NCBI RefSeq assembly: GCF_001571345.1
Contig: NZ_BCTP01000005.1
Location: 1 to 64,000 of the forward strand
Length of the DNA stretch: 64,000 nucleotides
Direction of reading: 5' to 3'
DNA from: Komagataeibacter xylinus NBRC 15237
Lineage (GTDB): Bacteria; Pseudomonadota; Alphaproteobacteria; Acetobacterales; Acetobacteraceae
In this document: piece after piece, positions 9,060-17,844 of the stretch
Layout: each line of letters starts with the position of its first letter
Numbering within the stretch: position 1 is the first letter of the stretch
Position numbers and translations under genes: made by a program
Notes under the pieces: generated by a model
Database searches by the model: none
Told to the model about the DNA's origin: nothing
The model's input: only the letters and a program-made list of their open reading frames with translations

Positions 9060-9692
9060 ATGCCGCGCCTGACCGGAGCGGGGCGCACCCGCACGCTGCT
9101 GCCGTGGCGTGGCGAGACAATGGTGCTGATGGCGGTAGGGCTGCTGCCTGCAGCACTCTATTTCTGGTATGGCGCACATGACAGGCTGGGGCCGGACCCG
9201 GTCAATGTGTTCGAGCGGTGGCTGGGGTTGTGGGCGGTGCGCTTCCTGCTTGCGGCATTGCTGGTCACGCCATTGCGGGTGGTGAGTGGCATCAGCCTGC
9301 TGCGCTACCGGCGCACGCTGGGGCTGCTGGCCTTCTGGTATGCGCTGATGCATGTGAGCGTTTACGTGGCGCTCGACCAGCAGGGCAACCTGGCCGTGCT
9401 GTGGCATGACATCACGCGCAGGCCCTTTCTCATGCTGGGGTTTGCGGCCTTCATGCTGCTGCTGCCCCTCGCACTCACGTCAAATAACTGGTCCATTCGC
9501 AGGCTGGGGCGGCGCTGGGGCAGGCTGCACCGGCTGGTCTATGGCGTGGCCGTGCTGGTTGCAGTGCATTTCTTGCTGGCGTTCAAGACCTATAACGCCA
9601 CCAGCGTCAGCTACGCGGCGGCCCTGATGGCCATGGTGGTGTGGCGGGCCGTGTCAGTAGCCCGTGCCCGCATGGGGCGTGCAGGACCATAG
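9060..9692 (+). CDS. msrQ: Haem-binding membrane subunit MsrQ
   Basis: A 210-residue membrane protein with about six hydrophobic helices and the ferric-reductase-like fold. Histidines in WYALMHVSVYVALD near residue 95 and RLHRLVYGVAVLVAVHFLL near 160 are the likely haem ligands. It accepts electrons from the respiratory quinone pool or flavin reductase and passes them to MsrP. It follows msrP after a single base, the normal arrangement. Length and helix pattern agree with the family. Confidence 0.92.
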   Translation: MPRLTGAGRTRTLLPWRGETMVLMAVGLLPAALYFWYGAHDRLGPDPVNVFERWLGLWAVRFLLAALLVTPLRVVSGISLLRYRRTLGLLAFWYALMHVSVYVALDQQGNLAVLWHDITRRPFLMLGFAAFMLLLPLALTSNNWSIRRLGRRWGRLHRLVYGVAVLVAVHFLLAFKTYNATSVSYAAALMAMVVWRAVSVARARMGRAGP

Positions 9693-9702
9693 GGCTGTGG
9701 AC

Positions 9703-9714
9703 CCTGATATCAGG
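9703..9714. promoter_or_regulatory. 12-bp palindrome CCTGATATCAGG, possible operator
   Basis: A perfect 12-bp palindrome lies between msrQ and the next gene, with a related sequence GCCTGATATAGGA about 20 bp further on, near 9735. Two similar sites 25-45 bp before a start codon resemble an operator pair; a weak hairpin is the alternative. Confidence 0.3.
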
Positions 9715-9757
9715 ATGATCGCCCTGACGCCGAGCCTGATATAGGAACATTAACCCA

Positions 9758-10405
9758 ATGATACTTGATGACCTGCTGGCCGAAGGCGAAAACCTGCGCC
9801 GCCCGTGCTTTACGCTCAGTGTGGAAGGTAAAGGCGACATTGCCGGATACTGGCGCGGCGAACGCCCCGATTATACCCCTCCGGCGCTGCGGCGGCATGT
9901 CATGACGCTCGACAGCCAGTTGCTCGTGCAGATGGGCATGCCCATGGGCTATGCCAGCATCGGCTTTAGCGAGGTGGAGGATGAGAGGTTGTACAACGTG
10001 CTGCGCTCACAGCAGCCAGTCACGGCACTGGGCTGTACCGGCCAGCCGCTTTATGCCACGGCCGACACGTCTTTCCCGCCCCTTGAGGCAGTCTGCCTTT
10101 ATGGCAGTGAAAAAGTGGCGGCATGGCTCGAAAGTCTCGGGCTGCAACGGCATGAATACACGCGCGCGGCCCTTACCCCATTGGGTAGGGCTTATGACGA
10201 TGCCTATGCCGAACGGTGCGACCTGTTCCGCGACAATGTCGATGCTATTGTGGGCGGATGGCACCAGTCCTGGCCCGAGGATGATTTTTACATGCCGCTG
10301 GAAATGCGGCGCGCGGTGCTGACCCTGCGCGAGGCCGAGCCATGGTATGAACTGTGGCAGGCCACCGGTGGGCCGAATTTCAACGTGTGTGAACGGATTA
10401 CCTGA
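9758..10405 (+). CDS. Conserved-looking hypothetical protein
   Basis: A 215-residue soluble protein that I do not recognise. It begins MILDDLLAEGENLRRPCFTL, is acidic overall, has no signal peptide or membrane segment, and is rich in aromatic residues. Several tryptophans cluster in VGGWHQSWPEDDFYMPLEM near residue 165 and AEPWYELWQATGGPNF near the end. Codon use with strong G/C third positions supports a real gene. It stands alone between msrQ (66 bp upstream) and the convergent AcoR-like regulator (9 bp downstream). No function is proposed. Confidence 0.72.
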   Translation: MILDDLLAEGENLRRPCFTLSVEGKGDIAGYWRGERPDYTPPALRRHVMTLDSQLLVQMGMPMGYASIGFSEVEDERLYNVLRSQQPVTALGCTGQPLYATADTSFPPLEAVCLYGSEKVAAWLESLGLQRHEYTRAALTPLGRAYDDAYAERCDLFRDNVDAIVGGWHQSWPEDDFYMPLEMRRAVLTLREAEPWYELWQATGGPNFNVCERIT

Positions 10406-10413
10406 AGGGCGGC

Positions 10414-11373
10414 TCAGGGCCGCATGCCCGCCCGTGTGCCATCAAGGACGCGCAGCTTGCGGTGCAGGGTCGAGCGGCTGATGCCCAGCATCCTTGCCGC
10501 CACGGCCACCTTGCCGCCCGCGCTGGCAAGGGTGGTGCGGATGGCCATGGCCTGGGCCTCGCGCAGGGGCGAGTGCTGCGCGGTTTCCTCCAGCAGGCAC
10601 AGGCTGACATCGCCCGCAGGCGGCAGGCCCATCTGCACGCGCGCGGCGTGGCTCGCGCCCACCACATGCCGCTCGCGGTTGAGCGCCATCATGGGCACGG
10701 ACGCCGATGCCCCCTGCGGCGGCCCGAGCAGCATGATGGTATGGCCACGATACAGGTCCATGAAGAAAGCCTGCTCGATCTGGCGCGCGGCCTGCAACAG
10801 GCTTGAGGCGATGAGTGCGCCAAGGCTGCCATCGGGCGAGGGGCGGTAGGAACTGGCATTGAGCGCGCCCGCCATGCGCCCCGTCGCGTCATAGACCGGC
10901 GTTGCAATGCCGGTCAGCCCGTGCAGGAAACTGCGCCAGTGTTCATTGCGGTGCACGTTGATGCTGCGCTGTTCGGCAAGGCAGGTGCCAATGCCGTTGG
11001 TGCCTGCATGGCGCTCGTGCCACACGGCGCCGGGCCACAGGTTCCACCGGCGGCAGCCACGTTGCAGCGCGCCCGCCACGTTATGCGCCAGCACCACCCC
11101 ATCCGTATCAGCCAGCAGGGCGGTGTAGCCTACGGGTTCAAGCGCATGGTGCAGCCGCTCCATTTCCGGCCCCGCAAAATACAGCATGCGGCCTGCGTGC
11201 TGGCAGGCATGGCGCAGCTCCATGCCGGACAGCACATCGGGCAGCGCGGGCGTGCCGGGGTCGAGCGCGTAGTCATGCTGGCAGCGCCGCCAGGAGGCTT
11301 CAAGCCCTGTGCCGATTACGGAAAGGGCAGGCCGGGCAGGGAAGGCGGGCGGAAAACCGGAACCATGCGGCAT
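10414..11373 (-). CDS. acoR: AcoR-like GAF/Fis-HTH regulator lacking the AAA+ domain
   Basis: A 319-residue regulator. The first 190 residues match the GAF sensory part of AcoR-type activators (AGTNGIGTCLAEQRSINVHRNEHW near residue 125), and the last 45 form a Fis-type helix-turn-helix (GGKVAVAARMLGISRSTLHRKL). The roughly 230-residue AAA+ ATPase module that contacts sigma-54 is missing; only a short linker with no Walker motifs joins the two ends. AcoR normally activates acetoin-dehydrogenase genes in response to acetoin. Here it is transcribed divergently from acoABC, so it is probably their regulator, but by a sigma-54-independent mechanism. It is closer in layout to short AcoR/DhaR-like proteins than to full activators. 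Confidence 0.82.
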   Translation of the reverse strand: MPHGSGFPPAFPARPALSVIGTGLEASWRRCQHDYALDPGTPALPDVLSGMELRHACQHAGRMLYFAGPEMERLHHALEPVGYTALLADTDGVVLAHNVAGALQRGCRRWNLWPGAVWHERHAGTNGIGTCLAEQRSINVHRNEHWRSFLHGLTGIATPVYDATGRMAGALNASSYRPSPDGSLGALIASSLLQAARQIEQAFFMDLYRGHTIMLLGPPQGASASVPMMALNRERHVVGASHAARVQMGLPPAGDVSLCLLEETAQHSPLREAQAMAIRTTLASAGGKVAVAARMLGISRSTLHRKLRVLDGTRAGMRP

Positions 11374-11587
11374 GTTGTCTCTTTGCCAGGTGGGGAGGGG
11401 TGGCGGCTAAACACGCGGCCACATGGCGCGGTTTCGCGACACTTCGTACCACCGCCGTCACATGGGCGTGAAGCACCGGGGCCGCATGCTTGCGTATATG
11501 GTGGCCTTGCGTGTGTGCTGCCCACAGCCCGGTTGCGTGCCGCATGGCATGCGCGACTGGACCAGGCAAGAAACAGGGAAAAGACCC

Positions 11588-12553
11588 ATGCAAATAGCGC
11601 GTGAAACGCTGCTGCGCTCGTATCGGGCGATGCGGACCATCCGGATGTTTGAAGAGCGTCTGCATGTCGAATTTGCAACCGGCGAGATACCCGGCTTCGT
11701 GCATCTGTATTGCGGCGAGGAAGCCTCCGCCGTGGGCGTGTGCGCCAACCTGACCGATAACGACACCATTGCCAGCACCCATCGCGGCCACGGCCACTGC
11801 ATCGCCAAGGGCGTGGAAGTGGCGGGCATGATGGCCGAGATCTATGGCCGCAGCACCGGCGTTTGCCGGGGCAAGGGTGGCTCCATGCATATTGCCGATC
11901 TGGCCTGTGGCATGCTGGGCGCAAACGGCATCGTGGGCGGCGGGCCGCCGCTGATCTGCGGGGCCGCCCTCTCGCACAAGACCCTGCGTGATGGCGGGGT
12001 TGCGGTGGCGTTCTATGGCGATGGCGCCTCGAATGAAGGCACCACGCTCGAGAGCCTCAACCTTGCCTCGGTCTGGCAGCTTCCCGCCGTGTTCGTGGTG
12101 GAAGACAACGGCTATGGCGAGGCCACGGCGGCCTCCTTTGCCTGTGCGGGCACCCAGAAGGCGCGGGCGGCGGGTTTTGGCATGCCGTATATCGAATGTG
12201 ATGGCTCGGATTACTTTGCCGTGCACGAGGCAGCGGGCGAGGCCATTGCCCATGCCCGCGCGGGCAAGGGGCCGGTCATGCTGCATGTGCACCTGCAGCG
12301 CTGGTATGGCCATTTTGAAGGTGATGCCATGACCTATCGCGCGCCCAATGAAGTGGCCGAGGCCAAGCGTGACCATGACTGCCTCAAGCTGTTCCGCGAG
12401 CGCGTGACACAGGCGGGCCTGTTCGAGGACAGCGTGCTCGATGAGGTCGATGCGGCCGTCACCGACGAGATCGAGGCCGCCGTGCTGCAGGCCAAGGATG
12501 CCCCACTGCCCCAGTCAGCCGACCTGCTGGCCGATGTGTATGTGCGTTACTGA
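11588..12553 (+). CDS. acoA: Acetoin dehydrogenase E1 alpha subunit (TPP-dependent)
   Basis: A 321-residue dehydrogenase E1 alpha subunit. Family marks in order: IRMFEERLHVEFATGEIPGF near residue 19, the HRGHGH segment near 62, and the thiamine-diphosphate/Mg2+ motif GDGASNEG...EDNGYG near 145-178. With AcoB it cleaves acetoin, releasing acetaldehyde and passing the acetyl unit to the lipoyl arm of AcoC. ATG 11588 is preferred to an in-frame start at 11423, because the N-terminus then matches family length and AGGGAAAAG lies just upstream. It is the first gene of acoABC and is divergent from the AcoR-like gene; a CGCATGGCATGCG palindrome lies about 35-47 bp before its start. Confidence 0.92.
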   Translation: MQIARETLLRSYRAMRTIRMFEERLHVEFATGEIPGFVHLYCGEEASAVGVCANLTDNDTIASTHRGHGHCIAKGVEVAGMMAEIYGRSTGVCRGKGGSMHIADLACGMLGANGIVGGGPPLICGAALSHKTLRDGGVAVAFYGDGASNEGTTLESLNLASVWQLPAVFVVEDNGYGEATAASFACAGTQKARAAGFGMPYIECDGSDYFAVHEAAGEAIAHARAGKGPVMLHVHLQRWYGHFEGDAMTYRAPNEVAEAKRDHDCLKLFRERVTQAGLFEDSVLDEVDAAVTDEIEAAVLQAKDAPLPQSADLLADVYVRY

Positions 12554-12583
12554 CCCCACCCCACGGCACCAAGGAGACGACCA

Positions 12584-13612
12584 ATGAGCAAGAAAAGCTT
12601 CCGGCAGGCGATCAATGAGGCCCTGCGCCAGGAAATGCGCCGTGACCCCACCGTCATCCTGATGGGCGAGGACGTGGCCGGCGGCCGTGGCGGCTCGGCT
12701 GGCACGCAAGATGCCTGGGGCGGCGTGCTGGGTGTGACCAAGGGACTGTATGAGGAGTTTGGCGAGACCCGCGTGCTCGACACCCCCATTACCGAGGCCT
12801 CCTATATCGGTGCCGCGGCGGGCGCTGCCGTGACCGGCCTGCGCCCGGTGGCGGAACTGATGTTTGTCGATTTCGTGGGCTGCTGCCTTGACCAGATCAT
12901 GAACCAGGCTGCCAAGTTCCGTTACATGTTTGGCGGCAAGGCGCGCACGCCGCTGGTCATCCGGGCCATGTACGGCGCGGGCTTCAATGCCGCTGCCCAG
13001 CACAGCCAGGCGCTGTATCCGCTGTTTACGCATATTCCGGGGCTGAAGGTGGTTATCCCGTCCTCCCCCTACGAGGCCAAGGGCCTGCTCATTTCGGCCA
13101 TACGCGATGATGATCCGGTCATCTTCCTTGAAAACAAGGTGATGTATGACGTGGAAGAAGAGGTGCCCGATGAGCCCTACGCCATCCCCTTCGGCGAGGC
13201 CAACCTCACGCGCGAGGGCGATGACGTGACCATCGTGGCCTTTGGCCGCATGGTGGGCATGGCCAACGAGGCCGCCGACCGGCTGGCCAAAAAGGGCATA
13301 GGCTGCACGGTCATTGACCCGCGCACCACATCGCCGCTGGACAGCGAGACCATACTGGACTGCGTGGCCGATACCGGCAGGCTGGTCATTGTTGATGAAT
13401 CCAGCCCGCGCTGCAACATGGCCACCGATATTGCAGCCCTGGTGGCGGAGCAGGCGTTTGATAGCCTGCGCGCGCCCATCCGCCGCGTGGTGCCACCGCA
13501 CACGCCGGTGCCCTTCGCCACCGTGCTGGAAACGCTGTACCTGCCCAGCGTTGAAAAGATCGAGGCCGCCGTCACCGCGACCATGAACCACCGCGTAACG
13601 GAGAAAGTGTGA
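12584..13612 (+). CDS. acoB: Acetoin dehydrogenase E1 beta subunit
   Basis: A 342-residue transketolase-like E1 beta subunit. It starts MSKKSFRQAINEALRQEM and shows LMGEDVAGGRGG near residue 25 and DTPITEASYIGAAAGAA near 65, with a C-terminal transketolase domain (FGRMVGMANEAADRLAKKG, then VIDPRTTSPLD near 240). It pairs with AcoA to form the TPP-binding interface. AAGGAG lies about 9 nt upstream of the ATG. The gene follows acoA by 30 nt and precedes acoC by 1 nt, so the three are co-transcribed. No E3 gene (acoL) is present nearby; a shared lipoamide dehydrogenase elsewhere is expected. Confidence 0.92.
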   Translation: MSKKSFRQAINEALRQEMRRDPTVILMGEDVAGGRGGSAGTQDAWGGVLGVTKGLYEEFGETRVLDTPITEASYIGAAAGAAVTGLRPVAELMFVDFVGCCLDQIMNQAAKFRYMFGGKARTPLVIRAMYGAGFNAAAQHSQALYPLFTHIPGLKVVIPSSPYEAKGLLISAIRDDDPVIFLENKVMYDVEEEVPDEPYAIPFGEANLTREGDDVTIVAFGRMVGMANEAADRLAKKGIGCTVIDPRTTSPLDSETILDCVADTGRLVIVDESSPRCNMATDIAALVAEQAFDSLRAPIRRVVPPHTPVPFATVLETLYLPSVEKIEAAVTATMNHRVTEKV

Positions 13613-13613
13613 C

Positions 13614-14756
13614 ATGACCCCCGACATCACCCCCATCACCATGCCCAAATTCGGCCTTGCCATGACGGAGGGCAAGATTGCGGGCTGGCTGGTCGAACCC
13701 GGCACGCAGGTCACGGCTGGCGAGGAACTGGTCGATATCGAGACCAGCAAGATCACCAACACCTTCGAAAGCCCGGTCGCTGGCCTGCTGCGCCGCCATG
13801 TGGCCGCCAATGGCGAGATGCTGCCCGTGGGCGCGCTGATTGGCATCGTGGCCGATGCAGCGGTGGCGGATGCGGATATTGATGCGTTCATCACCCGCTT
13901 CCAGGCCGATTTTGCCGCCGCTTCCGATCAGGCTGACGGGGCGGAGGCCGCTGATGAGCCGGTAATGATGCAGGTGGGCGCGCACAGCCTGCGCGTGCAT
14001 GACCGGGGGACGGGCGACGGCACGCCGCTTGTGCTCATTCACGGTTTTGGTGGCGACCTCAAGAACTGGATGCTCAATCACGCGGCCCTCGCGCACGGGC
14101 GGCGCGTCATTGCGTTCGACCTGCCGGGGCATGGCGGCTCGTCAAAGGACGTGGGGCCCGGCACGCTGGCGTTCTTTGCCGATGTCACGGCGCAACTGCT
14201 GGCGCATCTCGATCTTTCGCGCGTGCATGTGATGGGCCATTCGCTGGGCGGCGGCATTGCGCTGACACTGGCATGCACCCAGCCCGCGCTTGTGGCGTCA
14301 CTGACCCTCATTGCCCCTGCCGGGCTGGGGCCACAGATCAACATGGATTTCATCAACGGCTTCATCGAGGCCGACTGTGTGCGCGGCGTGCAGGACGTGC
14401 TGAAATACCTGGTGCATGACAAGGCGCTGATCGGGCGGCGCATGGCCGATGACGTGCTGCGCTACAAGCGGCTGGACGGGGCGGAGGCTGCCTTGCGCAA
14501 GGTGGCGGCAGCGTGTTTTCCGGATGGAAAGCAGGGCGATGACCTGCGTTTCGTGCTTGCGAGCGCCGACATGCCCGTGACCCTGATCTGGGGGCAGGCG
14601 GATGAAATCCTGCCGGTGGCACAGGCTGATGGCCTGCCGGGCAGCGTGATCCGCCACATCCTGCCCGCCATCGGGCATATGCCGCAGCTTGAAAGTGCGA
14701 CGGCAGTCAATGAGGTTGTGGAAGCCTTTATCGGGCATGAGGTGGCGACCGCGTAA
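13614..14756 (+). CDS. acoC: Acetoin dehydrogenase E2 component (lipoyl + alpha/beta-hydrolase)
   Basis: A 380-residue two-domain protein. Residues 1-80 are a lipoyl domain with the lipoylated lysine K46 in IETSKITN. From about residue 115 onward it is an alpha/beta-hydrolase with FGGDLKNWM, nucleophile S210 in GHSLGGG, and a C-terminal GHMPQLE histidine. This domain order is that of AcoC from other acetoin catabolisers, which lack the classical E2 catalytic core. It takes the acetyl group from AcoAB to CoA. It starts 1 nt after acoB. Its 3' side runs into the palindromic elements at 14779 and 14862. Confidence 0.9.
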   Translation: MTPDITPITMPKFGLAMTEGKIAGWLVEPGTQVTAGEELVDIETSKITNTFESPVAGLLRRHVAANGEMLPVGALIGIVADAAVADADIDAFITRFQADFAAASDQADGAEAADEPVMMQVGAHSLRVHDRGTGDGTPLVLIHGFGGDLKNWMLNHAALAHGRRVIAFDLPGHGGSSKDVGPGTLAFFADVTAQLLAHLDLSRVHVMGHSLGGGIALTLACTQPALVASLTLIAPAGLGPQINMDFINGFIEADCVRGVQDVLKYLVHDKALIGRRMADDVLRYKRLDGAEAALRKVAAACFPDGKQGDDLRFVLASADMPVTLIWGQADEILPVAQADGLPGSVIRHILPAIGHMPQLESATAVNEVVEAFIGHEVATA

Positions 14757-14778
14757 CGCCTGTATGGGCAACGGGAAT

Positions 14779-14897
14779 GCCGCCTTTAAAAAAGGCGGCG
14801 CCCGAAAACTTTTACTTTATTCAGGAACTTTTTCTGAACCATATTTATGGTGCAAATCCTGAAAATTTTTTGGTGAAGCTTTTTTTTTAAAGCTTCA
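14779..14897. repeat. Palindromic repeat pair after acoC (hairpins, likely terminator)
   Basis: Two elements of a family scattered through the window. 14779-14799 is a 9-bp perfect hairpin, GCCGCCTTT/AAAGGCGGC, followed by GCCCGAAAACTTTTA. 14862-14897 reads TTTTTTGGTG then the hairpin TGAAGCTTT/AAAGCTTCA. Between them is a small TTCAG/CTGAA stem. These are the right and left halves of the complete unit at 23220-23291, in swapped order. The first hairpin is placed to end acoC transcription. The remaining gap to xylB at 15085 shows nothing further. Confidence 0.6.
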
Positions 14898-15084
14898 TGG
14901 ACCATCAGGTCCGGGCACGTTCCTTTTCAGCAGCAATATTCTGTCCTGCCGTGTTCCGGTCACCATAAGGTGTCCATCCGGTGCTTGCCACAAGGCAGGC
15001 AGTATGTCTTGAGTAAAGTCCTGAACAAGCAGAAAACAGCAATGCCGCGACTGCACTGCCAGTTGTGGCACGGGAATAACAATA

Positions 15085-16554
15085 ATGTTTGTCGGACTGG
15101 ATCTGGGTACATCATCTCTCAAGGCCGTGCTGGTCGATGACCGGCAGCAGGTTGTTGCCAGCCATGCCCACCCCCTGCGCGTCACATCCCCCCAGCCGGG
15201 CTGGAGCGAGCAGGCCCCGCAGGACTGGTGGGAGGCGCTGCTGCTCACCATGGATGCGTTGGCGGCGGCAAACCCGCGCGAGATGGCGCAGGTGGTGGGC
15301 ATTGGCCTGTCGGGCCAGCAGCACGGTGCGGTGCTGCTGGGCGCTGATGGCGGCGTGCTGCGACCGTGTATTTTATGGAATGACCTGCGCAGCGTTGCGC
15401 AATGCGCTGAATTCGAGCGCCGTTTTCCCTACAGCCGGCAGGTGTGTGGCAATATCGCCATGCCCGGCTTTACTGCGCTCAAGCTGATCTGGGTGGCGGA
15501 ACATGAGCCTGAAGTGTTTGCCGCCACCCGCCACGTGCTGCTGCCCAAGGCCTGGCTGCGCTACCGCATGACCGGCGAGATGATTGATGACATGTCGGAT
15601 GCCGCCGGTTCGCTGTGGCTCGATGTGGGGGGGCGGTGCTGGTCGGATGCGGCGCTGGCGGCAACCGGCCTTGGCCGTGACGCCATGCCCGCAGTGGTCG
15701 AGGGCACGGCGCGGGCGGGCCTGCTCCATGCCGATCTGGCCCGGCGCTGGGGCATGAAGGACCGCCCCGTGCTGGCAGGCGGCGCAGGCGACAATGCCGC
15801 CGGTGCCGTGGGGTTGGGGGCTGTGCAGGCGGGGTCGTCCTTCCTGTCGCTGGGCACGTCGGGCGTGCTGTGGGTGACGACCGACCGGTTTCGCCCGCAC
15901 CCGCAGGGCGGCATCCATGCCTTCTGCCATGCCGTGCCTGCTACGTGGCACCAGATGGGGGTTACCCTTTCCGCCGCGTCCTCGCTGGCGTGGTGGGCGC
16001 GCGTTACCGGCATGACGGAAACGGCCCTGCTGGCCGAACTGCCGCCCGAGATCACACGGCCTTCGCCGGTCATGTTCCTCCCCTATCTGTCGGGCGAGCG
16101 CACGCCGCATAATGACGGGCAGATCCGTGGCGGGTTTGCCGGGCTGTCGGATGCCACCACGCGGGCAGAGATGACGCAGGCCGTGCTTGAAGGCGTTGCC
16201 TTCTCGTTTCGCGATGTGGTCGATGCGCTGGCCGATGCGGGGTCCGAGCTGCACGATGCGGATGTGATTGGCGGTGGCTCGCACAGCCGCCTGTGGGTCT
16301 CGATCCTTGCCAATGTTACCGGCCTTGCGCTGCACCGCCTGGCGCATGGGGCGCAGGGCGGGGCCTTTGGCGCGGCGCGTCTGGCCCGAATTGCTGTAAC
16401 GGATGAGGCGGTCAGCGCAGTATGCCAGCCGCCGCAGCGTGAAGAGACGCTCGTGCCCGATGCGGGCATGGCCCAGGCCTACGCAGCCCCGCTGGCCCGC
16501 TACCGCGCGCTCTATCCCGCCCTGCGCGGGGCGATGGCCGCATGCCCCGCCTGA
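15085..16554 (+). CDS. xylB: Xylulokinase
   Basis: A 489-residue FGGY carbohydrate kinase. It starts MFVGLDLGTSSLKAVLVDDR (phosphate-1 motif), has the xylulokinase segment IGLSGQQHGAVLL near residue 74, LWNDLRS near 100, the C-terminal phosphate-2 region SLGTSGVLWV near 255, YLSGERTPHND near 333 and adenosine motif GGGSHSRLW near 396. It phosphorylates D-xylulose to xylulose 5-phosphate for the pentose phosphate pathway. The following genes encode an exported sugar- or lactone-related protein and a sugar porter, which suggests a small sugar-use cluster. No xylose isomerase or dehydrogenase is in the window. Confidence 0.92.
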   Translation: MFVGLDLGTSSLKAVLVDDRQQVVASHAHPLRVTSPQPGWSEQAPQDWWEALLLTMDALAAANPREMAQVVGIGLSGQQHGAVLLGADGGVLRPCILWNDLRSVAQCAEFERRFPYSRQVCGNIAMPGFTALKLIWVAEHEPEVFAATRHVLLPKAWLRYRMTGEMIDDMSDAAGSLWLDVGGRCWSDAALAATGLGRDAMPAVVEGTARAGLLHADLARRWGMKDRPVLAGGAGDNAAGAVGLGAVQAGSSFLSLGTSGVLWVTTDRFRPHPQGGIHAFCHAVPATWHQMGVTLSAASSLAWWARVTGMTETALLAELPPEITRPSPVMFLPYLSGERTPHNDGQIRGGFAGLSDATTRAEMTQAVLEGVAFSFRDVVDALADAGSELHDADVIGGGSHSRLWVSILANVTGLALHRLAHGAQGGAFGAARLARIAVTDEAVSAVCQPPQREETLVPDAGMAQAYAAPLARYRALYPALRGAMAACPA

Positions 16555-16651
16555 AAGTAAAGGCGGGGCAGGGTGTGGAAAAAGATGGTTATGACCGTAT
16601 GGCGATCATGTTAGGCATGTCGGGCAAGAATAAGGAAATGGATAGAGTTTG

Positions 16652-17788
16652 ATGAAAACACGCCTGTTCTCCCGCCTTTTCCACCATTATGCCTGCGGGG
16701 CTGCGCTGCTGGCCCTTCTCGCACCCCTTGGCGCCCATGCCAGGGATAGCGTGGACCATGGTGCTGCGCCGAGTGGCAACATAACCGTGGTGGCCCGGTT
16801 TGCCGACATGCAGCCCTCCGGCATTGCAGCCCTGCCCGATGGGCGGCTGGTCATTGCCTTCCCCCGCAGTGCGGCTGACCACAAGGGGCCGCGCCTTGGC
16901 CAGTTGGTCAAGGGCAAGGCCGTCGCTTTCCCTGATGAGGCGACACAGGCGCGTTTCATTTCTCCCCTTGGCATGACGGTGGATACAGCGGGCCACCTGT
17001 GGATCGTGGATGAAGGCACCGTGGCCGGGCAGGCAGCGCCCGCCACCCCGGCGCTGATCGGGCTGGATCCCAGGAGCGGCCAGATCATCGCCACCATCGC
17101 GCTCGGCCCGGACGCCGGCGCCACGCGCACGGACAGCCACGTCAACGACGTGCGCGTGGACCTGACGCATGGCGAGAAGGGCACCGCCTTCATCAGCGAT
17201 ACCTCGCAGATGGATCACCCGGCCATCATCGTGGTCGATATTGCCACCGGCCATGCCCGCCGCGTGCTTGAAAACGCGCCCTCCGTCCGTGCCGAGACCG
17301 GGTTTGCCATGGAACTCGATGGCAAAATGCTGCGTTATGACATGGTGCATCCGGCCATGGGGCAGGGCGGGATCGATGGTGTTACGCTGAGCACGGATTC
17401 CAGCACGCTGTACTGGCAGCCCCTGTCCAGCCGCAGGCTGTACAGCGCGCCCACCGCGCTCCTGGCCAACCCTGCCACCAAGCCCGCGCAGCTTGAACAC
17501 GCCGTGCGCGATGAAGGGGAGGACGCCGTAGTGGATGGCATGGCGACCGGACCGGACAATTCCCTCTACCTGACCGATATCGAACGCCACGCCGTACTGC
17601 GCCGCCTGCCTGACGGGCAGCTTTCGGTCGTGGCCCATGACCCGCGCCTGATCGCGCCCGATGGCCTCACCATCAAGGATAACGCGCTGTGGCTGACCGT
17701 GGGCCAGTGGGGGCGGCTGCCCGTGTTCCATGATGGGCACGACATGGAAGAGCGCCCCTGGCTGGTGGTGAAGATACCGATGCAATAA
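16652..17788 (+). CDS. Exported MRJP/yellow-family (L-dopachrome tautomerase-related) beta-propeller
   Basis: A 378-residue exported protein with a signal peptide (MKTRLFSRLFHHYACGAALL, cleavage after AHA near residue 30). The body resembles the major-royal-jelly/yellow beta-propeller family: FADMQPSGIAALPDGRLVIAFPR near 55, LWIVDEG near 115, HVNDVRVD near 168 and FISDTSQMDHPAIIVVDI near 185. Bacterial relatives are annotated as L-dopachrome tautomerase-related or SMP-30-like proteins; substrates are largely unknown, but lactones and sugars are suspected. It lies between xylulokinase and a sugar transporter in the same direction. ATG 16652 is used; a TTG sits one codon before it. Confidence 0.8.
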   Translation: MKTRLFSRLFHHYACGAALLALLAPLGAHARDSVDHGAAPSGNITVVARFADMQPSGIAALPDGRLVIAFPRSAADHKGPRLGQLVKGKAVAFPDEATQARFISPLGMTVDTAGHLWIVDEGTVAGQAAPATPALIGLDPRSGQIIATIALGPDAGATRTDSHVNDVRVDLTHGEKGTAFISDTSQMDHPAIIVVDIATGHARRVLENAPSVRAETGFAMELDGKMLRYDMVHPAMGQGGIDGVTLSTDSSTLYWQPLSSRRLYSAPTALLANPATKPAQLEHAVRDEGEDAVVDGMATGPDNSLYLTDIERHAVLRRLPDGQLSVVAHDPRLIAPDGLTIKDNALWLTVGQWGRLPVFHDGHDMEERPWLVVKIPMQ

Positions 17789-17844
17789 CCCCGGGCGCGC
17801 CGCCGCCCCGCCCTGACCCGGCGCAGCTGAAAGAACGCATAATA

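Noticed and set aside
11374-11587. Sigma-54 promoter before acoA
   Set aside because: Candidate GG and GC dinucleotides are spaced 9 or 12 nt apart instead of 10, with poor flanks.
11300-13894. Long open frames antisense to acoA and acoB
   Set aside because: They are mirror frames of well-supported GC-rich genes, lack recognisable domains and have unnatural His/Arg-rich composition.
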